Notes under the pieces: model-generated
Seen by the model: only the letters and a program-made list of their open reading frames with translations
Database searches by the model: none
What the model was told of the DNA's origin: nothing
In this document: positions 18,208 to 25,710 of the stretch, in pieces
Layout: each line of letters opens with the position of its first letter
How positions within the stretch are numbered: position 1 is the first letter of the stretch
NCBI GenBank assembly: GCA_036405135.1
Contig: DASWYF010000002.1
Location: forward strand, 124,001 to 188,000
Direction of reading: 5' to 3'
Length of the DNA: 64,000 nucleotides
Origin: Verrucomicrobiia bacterium
Lineage (GTDB): Bacteria > Verrucomicrobiota > Verrucomicrobiia > Limisphaerales > JAEYXS01
Made by a program: the position numbers and the translations under genes

Positions 18208-18453
18208 ATGCCGATCTACGAATACGAGTTGTGCGATGGCGACTGCAAGGTGTGCGGCGGTAAGTTCACGCTGAACCGTCCGATGTCTGCGGCTGAGCTG
18301 ACAAAGTGCCCCGCTTGCAAGAAGCCGGTGCGAAAGCTGATCTCTCAAGTCAGCATCCCGCGCATTACGGCACCGCTCTCCATCACGGATGCAAAGAAGG
18401 CGGGTTTCACCGTGCTCAAGAAGACGAGCAAGGGTGAGTATGAGCGGCAGTGA
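18208..18453 (+). CDS. FmdB-family zinc-ribbon protein
   Basis: 81-residue small protein. It begins MPIYEYELC as FmdB-family regulators do and carries two Cys pairs, C13/C16 and C34/C37, for a zinc ribbon. The C-terminal half is basic. GAGG lies seven bases upstream of the ATG. It is only 28 bp downstream of the COG0523 GTPase gene, so it is probably co-expressed and might be a zinc client of that chaperone. The molecular role of the family is not well established. Confidence 0.87.
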   Translation: MPIYEYELCDGDCKVCGGKFTLNRPMSAAELTKCPACKKPVRKLISQVSIPRITAPLSITDAKKAGFTVLKKTSKGEYERQ

Positions 18454-18456
18454 TAG

Positions 18457-19203
18457 CTAAAACATCTCGCTTAGCTTCAACTGATTCTTCGTGTGGCCGA
18501 ATAGCACATAAGTCAGGCCGTTATCGCGCCAGCTCGCCATATCCCATTCGCCACTGTGCTCGAACTCCGGCTTGTCTTCTGCCGGACGATTCCGCACCGC
18601 TTTTTCATCTAAAACTAGCAGATGAACTTCTTCGAACTTGTTGCCGACGGTCGTGTTGAAGCAGATCAAGGTGACCTTGTTGCCTTTCCAATCGAAGACC
18701 CGACAACCCAAGCTGGGCTTGCCGCCTAGTTTTGCAGGCAACGAGAACTGGCGGTGACCACCATGCACGGCGAGCCACTCGCGAACGGCTTCGTGATCCT
18801 TGCTGCTCATATCAAGCTTGTTCAAGGAATCGAGGAACACCATGCCGTCCTGCTTGAAATCAGCAAATGAGGGGGAACTGCGATGCTGGAGCAGGAAGGG
18901 GACTGCAAGGAGCATGAGCATGGCTGCTACAGACGCTATGAGCGTTGCGGGTCGCCGCCACCAAATGGGAGCCTGAATAACTTTCTGCCCGGCGAGAATG
19001 CTGGCACGGAGGTCTGCTGGCACGAGATTGGAGCGTAGTTTCGCACTCACAGCATGATCGATTGCTTGCTGTTCCTCAAACCACGCCTTGAGTTCTGCAT
19101 CTTGCTCCACGAGCTTCAGTGCCTCGGCGAAGTATGGATCGGAGGCGTCGGCGCCACTGGGCCGGTATGCTTGGAGGATGAGTTTGGCTTCGTTCTTATC
19201 CAC
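18457..19203 (-). CDS. Probable anti-sigma factor, single membrane helix
   Basis: 248 residues. The N-terminal 85 residues are cytosolic and acidic, with FEEQQAIDHAVSAKL, as in many anti-sigma proteins paired with ECF factors. One hydrophobic helix follows (LIASVAAMLMLLAVPFLL), then a soluble domain of about 140 residues outside the membrane. The gene overlaps the end of the ECF sigma gene by 8 bp, the usual position of an anti-sigma. No zinc-binding HxxxCxxC motif is present, so assignment rests on layout and topology. Confidence 0.78.
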   Translation of the reverse strand: MDKNEAKLILQAYRPSGADASDPYFAEALKLVEQDAELKAWFEEQQAIDHAVSAKLRSNLVPADLRASILAGQKVIQAPIWWRRPATLIASVAAMLMLLAVPFLLQHRSSPSFADFKQDGMVFLDSLNKLDMSSKDHEAVREWLAVHGGHRQFSLPAKLGGKPSLGCRVFDWKGNKVTLICFNTTVGNKFEEVHLLVLDEKAVRNRPAEDKPEFEHSGEWDMASWRDNGLTYVLFGHTKNQLKLSEMF

Positions 19204-19750
19204 GTGATTTCGCCTCCTTTCGGGCTTCGCTCAGGGGAATGATTTTATGTGATTGGCGTTGATTGCCTTCGCAGAGGGATTGACGTAGCTGCGTCTTACC
19301 ACGACTCAAACGGGACATGACGGTGCCGATGGGGATGTCCAACTGTTCGGCGATTTCCTGATACGAAAAGTCTTCGAGGTAAAAGAGCATGAGTGGCGCG
19401 CGATACACTTCATCCACCTGCAGGAGCGAATCTATCACAGTGTTGCCATCGAGATCGTTGATGACGGTGGGTGAAATGGATGGGAGTTCATGATCCACTT
19501 CTGCCATCTCGTGATGGGGAAAACGCGTTTCACGCCGCCGGCTGCCTAGAAATTCCCGGTGCAGGGTGGTGAAGAGCCAGGACTTGGCTTTAGTGCGATC
19601 GCGGAGTTGGTGACCTTTGGTGGCCCAAAGATAAAATGTCTGCTGGGTCAGATCGCAGGAGGCCGCCTCACTGCGCGTCAGACTCAGGGCAAAGCGGTAG
19701 AGCGCTTCGTAATGCAAATTTACGAGTTGCTCAAATTCCGCGTTTTCCAT
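19196..19750 (-). CDS. ECF-type RNA polymerase sigma factor
   Basis: 184 residues from the ATG at 19750; an upstream in-frame start would add 12 residues. Region 2 shows FEQLVNLHYEALYRFALSLT and DLTQQTFYLWATKGHQLRD, then SWLFTTLHREFLGSRRRE. Region 4 shows YRAPLMLFYLEDFSYQEIAE and IPIGTVMSRLSRGKTQLRQ. These are complete sigma-70 regions 2 and 4 without region 3, defining an ECF factor. It is co-transcribed with the membrane-bound anti-sigma-like gene. Target promoters are unknown. Confidence 0.93.
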   Translation of the reverse strand: MENAEFEQLVNLHYEALYRFALSLTRSEAASCDLTQQTFYLWATKGHQLRDRTKAKSWLFTTLHREFLGSRRRETRFPHHEMAEVDHELPSISPTVINDLDGNTVIDSLLQVDEVYRAPLMLFYLEDFSYQEIAEQLDIPIGTVMSRLSRGKTQLRQSLCEGNQRQSHKIIPLSEARKEAKSRG

Positions 19751-19822
19751 GTGGTTGGGAGCGGTGGGCAGGGGCTTTATTCCCAAAACATTACCAGACT
19801 GAGTAAATTCGTAAAACGGTGT

Positions 19823-21049
19823 TTACGACGATTTGCTCTTTTGCGGGGTCCAGCGATGGTAGGATTCTTTCAACGGCGAAAGGGAGGGATAGGCCGCTTT
19901 TAATTCGGATAACTTCATTATGACCCAAGGCTTGGTCTCGTGTCCTCCATTCTTCGTGTATACAAAATCAGCCGCCAGATAGACTGCGACATGGACAGTC
20001 CGGCCGTTTTCGTTCTTCAAAACCAGTATGTCTCCGTATCTTGGAGTTCCTTGCACGACATCATGATACTGGGTGATTGCCTTTTCAAATTCAGCAGGAT
20101 GAACAAAGCGGTCATCTGAGGTACGGTTGAAAAAGTTTAATGACGTCCAGGTGCAATTGGACGGGGGGGTGGCTGAGTCCACTCGCATCGCCGGATAAGT
20201 GTTCAACAAGCTGCGGGGCAACGGGGGCAGTATGCTGGCGATGGGCATGTAGGCCTCCTGTTTGTCAGCCAAGCTCGATTTGAGTTTGCTTTTGACCCTT
20301 TCCGAGCGATGCCATTCCCCCCAATAGGCGGCCAAGGCCGAGATGTCGGTTTTTTTGTTCAACTTGATCCTGACCTCACAATAAGGAAGACGAGAAAGCA
20401 CGGTGACCAACTCCGCCCGTTCCTCGGGAGAATTGAGAAACTCATCCAAAAGATCGTAATCTGAGAAACAGATGGAGGTACCCCGTGGATAAGTCAGGTG
20501 CTTTATGGCACCGATAAGTTCCGGGCGAAGATCACAGTGCGCGAACCATTCCTCTTGAGCGGATGCCGGATAGCACAAAGGATAGGCAAGGGACTCATTT
20601 TGTGGGAACCTTGAAAGCCATCCATAAAAAAGCGCCCGGCTCTCCGGCTTTAAAGCCCAGCGAAATTCCTGTGACGGATGAATGATCACGCCGTCAGACT
20701 CCATCTCCATCTTGCAAGTGCCCAGCCACAGTTTCTTTTCTTCCGGAGTCAGAGGACCGGTGGCTATCAGGTCGTTAACCTTTTCTGGGGTTATTTTGGG
20801 AACGTGCCATGAGGGAGTCTGTGAGTTGGGTGCCACGTTTCGCCATTGTTCGGGCAAGGGAAGAAAAAAACGGCGGTAAAGCAGGGTTCCCCACGGACCG
20901 GTATCTGCCGTCTGCCAATCTTCCTGGAGGACTTTTCGCTCAAATGCCTCGGAGGCATCCGGACCGTCATCTTCGGATTCGGGGGCACGGCATGCCTGGC
21001 AACATAAAGCCACCAAACATAGCAGAGCATATATGGCCTGAGGACGCAT
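19823..21049 (-). CDS. Lipoprotein with NlpC/P60-like C-terminal domain (paralogue 1)
   Basis: 408 residues. The signal ends in a lipobox-like ALCCQAC, so it is probably lipid-anchored. The first 280 residues match no family I recognise. The last 110 hold an NlpC/P60-like pattern: Cys299 in NCTWTSLNFFNR, then YGDILVLKN and His353 in TVHVAVYLAADFVYTKNGGH. This gives a Cys-His pair as in papain-like cell-wall peptidases or amidases. It is a close paralogue of the next gene upstream (21116-22390), a tandem duplication. Function is inferred only from these residues. Confidence 0.75.
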   Translation of the reverse strand: MRPQAIYALLCLVALCCQACRAPESEDDGPDASEAFERKVLQEDWQTADTGPWGTLLYRRFFLPLPEQWRNVAPNSQTPSWHVPKITPEKVNDLIATGPLTPEEKKLWLGTCKMEMESDGVIIHPSQEFRWALKPESRALFYGWLSRFPQNESLAYPLCYPASAQEEWFAHCDLRPELIGAIKHLTYPRGTSICFSDYDLLDEFLNSPEERAELVTVLSRLPYCEVRIKLNKKTDISALAAYWGEWHRSERVKSKLKSSLADKQEAYMPIASILPPLPRSLLNTYPAMRVDSATPPSNCTWTSLNFFNRTSDDRFVHPAEFEKAITQYHDVVQGTPRYGDILVLKNENGRTVHVAVYLAADFVYTKNGGHETKPWVIMKLSELKAAYPSLSPLKESYHRWTPQKSKSS

Positions 21050-21115
21050 CTACTACCTTGGACGATGACGCGGACTAAAAGTTACGCAAGAAAATACGAG
21101 CATTAAAAATCAGTT

Positions 21116-22390
21116 TTACTTATCGTTTCTGGGTTGTCTTGCGAGTGTAAAGTAATCCTCCCTGGAGAGGGTTTTGTTTGGATTCCACCGGTAGTAAACT
21201 TCGCGTTTGGGGCCAGTGAGGGAATAGGCGGCTTTCATGTCTGCGATCTTCATGATGATCCAAGGTTTGGTGGGGTGGCCGCCGTTCTTAGTATAGACGA
21301 AATCACCCGCCAGATAAACTGCGGCATGCACAGGTTGGCCGCTGGTGTTTACGAGCAGCAAGATGTCACCATATGCGGGTTTGCCTTCGACGCGGTCATG
21401 GTACCTGTTCAATGTCTCTCTGATGTAGGCGGCTTCGCTGAAACGTGGGTCTGGAGTGCGGTTAAAAAAATTGAAAGCCGTCCAGTAGCAATCGGCTTGC
21501 GGGCCGCTTGGATCTCGCGGTAGCGGAGGGAACGTGTCCAAAAGATTTCTGGGAAGCTGGGGAAGAAGTTTGGAGACAGCGATTTCTGGAGCCGGACTGG
21601 CTTCCAGGGCATTCTTGAGTTTGAGATGGACTTTGGCCGTGCGGTGCCATTCTCCCCAGTACACGGCCAAACGTCCCAAATCAGCTTGCCGGTCAAACCG
21701 TATGCGCAGTTCGCAGCAGGGCTGCCGGTGCAAGACAGCGAGCAGTTCTGCGCGTTCCTCCGGGGCGGCAATGTATTCTTCAAGCAAATCAAGGTCGGCG
21801 AAACAGACGGCATCACCTGCCGGATACAGGAAGTGCTCTATGGCTTCCGTAAGTTCCGGTCTCAGGTTGCAGCTTTGAAACCAGTTTTTCCGGGAGCTGG
21901 CCGGGTAGGAAAAAGGGAACACTTGCGCCTCGTTTTCCAGGTGTCTGGATAACCATGTATAAAGTAAGGCACGGCTCTCCGGTCGGAGCACCCAGCGGAA
22001 TTCCTTGGAGGGATGGATGATCACACCGTCTCCTGCGGCTTCGATCTGGCACGTATCGCGCCATAGCTTTTTTTCCACAGCTGTCAAAGGACCCGAAGAA
22101 ATGAGGTCGTTTATCTTGGCTGGGGCTATGTTGGTGAGATGCCATGCCATCTGCTCATGGCGAGCTGGTGCTTCGCACCATGGCTTAGGCAATGGCAGGA
22201 AAAAACGGCGATATTCCAATGTGCCCCACGGACCGGTTTCAGCCGAAATCCAGTTGGTATCGATCATTTGTCGCAACTGGGCGGATGGGACATCCTCGTC
22301 ATCCTCCATCTCCACATTCGGAATGCCACAAGACAAACAGCAGAACGCCGCTATCAGCAATAAGAGATACGACTTGGCTTGGACAAACAT
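21116..22390 (-). CDS. Lipoprotein with NlpC/P60-like C-terminal domain (paralogue 2)
   Basis: 424 residues. The signal with a CCLSCG lipobox-like end resembles that of its tandem paralogue, and the two align along their whole length (for example WGTLEYRRFFLPLP against WGTLLYRRFFLPLP). The putative catalytic pair is conserved: Cys301 in DCYWTAFNFFNR and His355 in PVHAAVYLAGDFVYTKNGGH. The C-terminus is about 13 residues longer than the paralogue. Both copies keep the same key residues, so both are probably active. Substrates are unknown; peptidoglycan peptides are the usual NlpC/P60 targets. Confidence 0.75.
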   Translation of the reverse strand: MFVQAKSYLLLLIAAFCCLSCGIPNVEMEDDEDVPSAQLRQMIDTNWISAETGPWGTLEYRRFFLPLPKPWCEAPARHEQMAWHLTNIAPAKINDLISSGPLTAVEKKLWRDTCQIEAAGDGVIIHPSKEFRWVLRPESRALLYTWLSRHLENEAQVFPFSYPASSRKNWFQSCNLRPELTEAIEHFLYPAGDAVCFADLDLLEEYIAAPEERAELLAVLHRQPCCELRIRFDRQADLGRLAVYWGEWHRTAKVHLKLKNALEASPAPEIAVSKLLPQLPRNLLDTFPPLPRDPSGPQADCYWTAFNFFNRTPDPRFSEAAYIRETLNRYHDRVEGKPAYGDILLLVNTSGQPVHAAVYLAGDFVYTKNGGHPTKPWIIMKIADMKAAYSLTGPKREVYYRWNPNKTLSREDYFTLARQPRNDK

Positions 22391-22510
22391 CTACAAGTAA
22401 TTAGACATTCGCCCGGAGAAAAAGTTTCGCTGATTTTTAAATTAAATAAAGTAATTTTATCTAATCAATTCTACGTAGGTGAGGTGATGGAAAAGTTAAA
22501 AGCATGCCGA

Positions 22511-22954
22511 TCAAGGGCGGCTCATCTGGAATATTCCGTGATCGATTTTGCAGCGGTAAGTGGCGGTCAGATTGGTTCCGGCAATGCTGCCTTCATAATG
22601 ATAAGTTCCCCCCGCCAAAAGTCCTAGGTGTTCAGATCCCTTAAAATTACAACTTTCGGCATGGTCGCATTGCACGGGCATCTCTACGGAATAACTGTAG
22701 CGGAAAACCTTCCAATAAGTGGCTTTAAAGCGGAATTCATAGCGGCCTGTCGCCTTTTCCGTCACCAAGCAGCGCAATTCGCCGGTGTGACCGCTGGGAT
22801 GGCTCAGCCATGTTCCTTTCCATGGGCCTGCTGGAGTGGCTGTCCGGGCGGGAGGCTGAACCAAGGCATGGCGCCAGTCTCTTTCGAAGCTGGCACACCC
22901 GGTCAATGACAAGAGAAGCAGAACTAGTGTCAGGCTTTGCCCTGTTTTTTTCAT
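22511..22954 (-). CDS. Small lipoprotein of unknown function
   Basis: 147 residues with a clear lipoprotein signal (LVLLLLSLTGCAS). The mature part is predicted to be a small beta-rich domain: GPWKGTWLSHPSGHTGELRC, then YEFRFKATYWKVFRYSYSV and GTYHYEGSIAGTNLTATYRC. I do not recognise the family. It is encoded 15 bp downstream of the heme/FG-GAP gene on the same strand and is probably co-transcribed with it. Confidence 0.72.
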   Translation of the reverse strand: MKKTGQSLTLVLLLLSLTGCASFERDWRHALVQPPARTATPAGPWKGTWLSHPSGHTGELRCLVTEKATGRYEFRFKATYWKVFRYSYSVEMPVQCDHAESCNFKGSEHLGLLAGGTYHYEGSIAGTNLTATYRCKIDHGIFQMSRP

Positions 22955-22969
22955 GATATGGTTCGTGTT

Positions 22970-24664
22970 TTATTTGGTGGTATTCTCCAGCACCATGATG
23001 GATGGCCCCCGTTCTTCCCAAGTATCGCCCAAGAGCTGTGGGATATCTCCAAAGGAACGATTGAAGGCACCCAATACGATGTCGGCATCCCCGTCTCCAT
23101 CCAAGTCGCCAGCATCCATGGTGATCCATCGACCAGAGATGCTTTCGGGAAAGGTGTAAGGTGTAAACTTCATACCGCCCCGATTTTCCAAGTAGGTGAA
23201 GGATTCTTTGAACCCTCCCAAGTAATTGGGAAAGAAGGCAATGGCGGCAATGTCCATATCCCCATCGAGATCGAAATCCTTGGCGATGGCGCGGTAAGCG
23301 CCGTAGAGAGGATAGAACCACGCTTCCTGGAATTTTCCACCCCCCTCGTTCAGATACAGCCGGATGCCGTGGTAAGGTTTGATACAGTTGCTGAACATGG
23401 CGGTGTCTCCGTTATCCCCGTTTGTCACCAAGAGGTCGGGTTTGCCGTCTTTGTTGAAATCCACCATTTCCAGGTGTGACATGCCCCAAGCGGGGTGCTT
23501 TTGTGTTATCGCTTTTTCTTCAAAACGGCCTTGGCCTTTGTTCAGAAGCAACAGGATGCTTTCGTGTGACTGGGCCATCAGTACAACGATGTCGGGCTTG
23601 CCATCGTCATCGAAATCGTGGATCGCCAACCCGACTGCTCCCGGCCGGTCCACCAGAATGTGCTCTTCATAGGTGCCGTCAGCCTTTAGTTCATACCAGG
23701 CGAAACTGCCCAAGATGTTCCCATAAGTGGCGACCACGAGGTCTTCACGTCCATCCTGGTTCAAGTCTGCGACGGCGGTTTCCACTGGACGACGCAGTTT
23801 GGACAAAAGGACCTGGGTGACGTCAGCACTGGTTTTAGCGCCGCTGTTCGGGCCTTTTAAACGGGCAACCTGGCCTTCCGCTTTGTCTGAGGGGAAGACG
23901 CTTCCAATCATGCTGGCATAGTAACCGTCGGGCCGTTGCAGCAGGTGAACGATGGGGTTGGGCATCTCCAAGGAGGCGGCCAAGCTGCCATTGGGGCGCA
24001 GAACGGCCAGGGCCTTGGTGTCGTTATCGCCGACGAACAGCAACTGCGACCGTTCGTCAATCTTTACCAAAGTAGTTACCGGACGACCGTTGCGATAGGT
24101 CGTGTCCCGTATGCGAAAATGCTTCAACTTGAGCGAGATCTGAGGTTTTTCCGGCTGGGGCAGAGGAACGAGCGGAGCCGACCCCAAGTAATAGTTATGT
24201 ATGGCTTTGTAATCTGCAAAATCGATGATCGGTTCCTTGGGAACCTTGCCGGAGGCGATCACTTGGTCTCCGCCCGGCTCATTGGTCCAGACCACATTGC
24301 CGTAACCGAGCCAGTCGTTCATACGGGGCAGGATTTCGTTTGCCCATGTAAAGCGATCCGCCACGTCTGGTTCAGGAAAGAGGTGACAGGAGCCACAGAC
24401 TTGCATGGCGAGCTGCCGACCGTGCTGTAAATCACCTGCTTTTTCAAAGGGGGAGGCTCCGGGATTGGCTGTCTGAGTGGGGGTGACAAGGTTTTCAGGA
24501 AGCTGTTCAGGAGAGGATTGGGGTGGCTGGCGAAATACCAACAGGTAGATGACGAGCAGGGCACCGACAATGCCCATAAGCATGGGCCCCACGGGTTTGC
24601 CTTCGGGGACGCCGGTTACAGGCGTCTCTTGTGCTGGTTCTTCATTTCCGCCGGGAATACGCAT
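22970..24664 (-). CDS. Membrane-anchored c-type heme protein with FG-GAP (VCBS) repeats
   Basis: 564 residues. A single N-terminal membrane helix (residues about 27-45) is followed by one c-type heme motif CGSCH (C90, C93, H94). The rest carries FG-GAP/VCBS calcium-binding repeats such as DLNQDGREDLVVA, DFDDDGKPDIVVL, DFNKDGKPDLLVT, DFDLDGDMDIAAI and DLDGDGDADIVLG. This predicts a beta-propeller outside the cytoplasm beside one heme. Such fusions are frequent in Verrucomicrobiota and Planctomycetota, but their electron-transfer partner and ligand are not known. A lipoprotein gene follows by 15 bp. Confidence 0.86.
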   Translation of the reverse strand: MRIPGGNEEPAQETPVTGVPEGKPVGPMLMGIVGALLVIYLLVFRQPPQSSPEQLPENLVTPTQTANPGASPFEKAGDLQHGRQLAMQVCGSCHLFPEPDVADRFTWANEILPRMNDWLGYGNVVWTNEPGGDQVIASGKVPKEPIIDFADYKAIHNYYLGSAPLVPLPQPEKPQISLKLKHFRIRDTTYRNGRPVTTLVKIDERSQLLFVGDNDTKALAVLRPNGSLAASLEMPNPIVHLLQRPDGYYASMIGSVFPSDKAEGQVARLKGPNSGAKTSADVTQVLLSKLRRPVETAVADLNQDGREDLVVATYGNILGSFAWYELKADGTYEEHILVDRPGAVGLAIHDFDDDGKPDIVVLMAQSHESILLLLNKGQGRFEEKAITQKHPAWGMSHLEMVDFNKDGKPDLLVTNGDNGDTAMFSNCIKPYHGIRLYLNEGGGKFQEAWFYPLYGAYRAIAKDFDLDGDMDIAAIAFFPNYLGGFKESFTYLENRGGMKFTPYTFPESISGRWITMDAGDLDGDGDADIVLGAFNRSFGDIPQLLGDTWEERGPSIMVLENTTK

Positions 24665-24916
24665 GCTTAAAAGTGAATCCTAAACGCTCGACAGGTCAAA
24701 CAAAAGCGGGCGGATTGCACAGCCTTTTGGAGGTTGTTGGGATTCCTTCGTGCCCTTTGCAGTGACAAGGATAAGGGGTGTTTTCGTGGGGGAGCTTCAC
24801 ACCGAGAAACGGGTTTTTGCATAATCCCTTGGCAATCAGCTGGGTAAGAGTGCTTTGGCGGGTCATTGAAGGATTGTCCCCAGATAACCGGCATTTCGCC
24901 TGCTAAAAGTATAAGT
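24665..24916. other. Intergenic gap with no recognisable feature
   Basis: This 252-bp spacer separates the divergent heme/FG-GAP gene and heptapeptide-repeat gene. I see no hairpin with a T-tract, operator-like palindrome or credible short ORF in it. It presumably contains both promoters. Confidence 0.5.
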
Positions 24917-25366
24917 ATGAACAAAGCGACTTTATCGATATGGGTGACTGGGGTGGTGTCAGCGGCGGCTTTAGCTGGCCTGCAGGCACAAGTGCGACCG
25001 GGCCAACCGGTCATCACGAACAATACACCCGTGATCACCAATCAAGTGCCAGGTTTCACCAACCGGCCTCCGGGCTTTACGAACCAGATCCCGGGGTTGA
25101 CGAATCGGGTGCCGGGCTTGACGAATCAGATCCCGGGCTTGACGAATCAAGTTCCTGGTTTGACGAACCGTGTGCCCGGTTTTACGAATGCCGTCCCCGG
25201 CAGGACCAATCCACCTCCGCAAACGATTCCTCCAGGACCGGCAACTCCGGGCGCACCCAAGCCGGTCCAACCGCCGCCAGCGGCTCCGGGCAATCCGAAT
25301 GCACCCGCCGTGCCCAGTACTCCGGCTCCATCTGCTCCAGGTGTACCTGCCGCTCCTCGCCAATAG
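24917..25366 (+). CDS. Secreted heptapeptide-repeat, Pro-rich protein
   Basis: 149 residues from the ATG at 24917. A signal peptide (about 25 residues, ending AGLQAQ) is followed by ten consecutive seven-residue units of the form P-[GV]-x-T-N-x-x, residues 31-100, for example PGLTNQI and PGLTNRV. A Pro/Ala-rich tail follows. I do not recognise the family. The sequence predicts an extended secreted or surface polypeptide without catalytic residues. Codon use within the repeats varies, so the array is old enough to have diverged at the DNA level while keeping the peptide pattern. Confidence 0.68.
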   Translation: MNKATLSIWVTGVVSAAALAGLQAQVRPGQPVITNNTPVITNQVPGFTNRPPGFTNQIPGLTNRVPGLTNQIPGLTNQVPGLTNRVPGFTNAVPGRTNPPPQTIPPGPATPGAPKPVQPPPAAPGNPNAPAVPSTPAPSAPGVPAAPRQ

Positions 25367-25388
25367 GTTGGGTTTATTGAAATTGAAA

Positions 25389-25415
25389 GCCCCATCCTGT
25401 TATTCAGGATGGGGC
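25389..25415 (-). terminator. Strong hairpin between tRNA-Ser and the repeat-protein gene
   Basis: Perfect 11-bp stem GCCCCATCCTG/CAGGATGGGGC with a 5-nt loop. Read on the minus strand it is followed by TTTCAATTTC, so it probably ends the tRNA-Ser transcript. It may also act on the convergent repeat-protein mRNA, although no T-tract follows on that strand. Confidence 0.6.
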
Positions 25416-25422
25416 CAAACAA

Positions 25423-25516
25423 TGGCGGAGAGAGGGGGATTCGAACCCCCGGTAGCGCTTTACAACGCTACAACGGTTTAGCAAACCGCCGCTTTCGACC
25501 ACTCAGCCATCTCTCC
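25423..25516 (-). tRNA. tRNA-Ser (anticodon GCU)
   Basis: The acceptor stem GGAGAGA/TCTCTCC, the D-arm TGGCTGAGTGG, and the anticodon loop TTGCTAA (anticodon GCT) are all visible. So are the long class II variable arm (TAGCG/CGCTA) and the T-arm GGGGGTTCGAATCCCCC. CCA is encoded at the 3' end. It reads AGC/AGU serine codons. Confidence 0.96.
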
Positions 25517-25710
25517 GCGAAAGCATTCCAGCCAAGTTTCTTTTCGAATCGCGACCGGAGTGGGATTTATAGGGGGCAAGTCGGCAAGGGTCAAGCCGCC
25601 TGCGGAAAATATTTCGTCGGGCAGGCCATCTCGTGTTGGAGGAGTTTCAAGGGATTGAAAATTTTTGAATCTCAAGCCATGGCATGGATTAGCATGTCCT
25701 GGAAAACATA

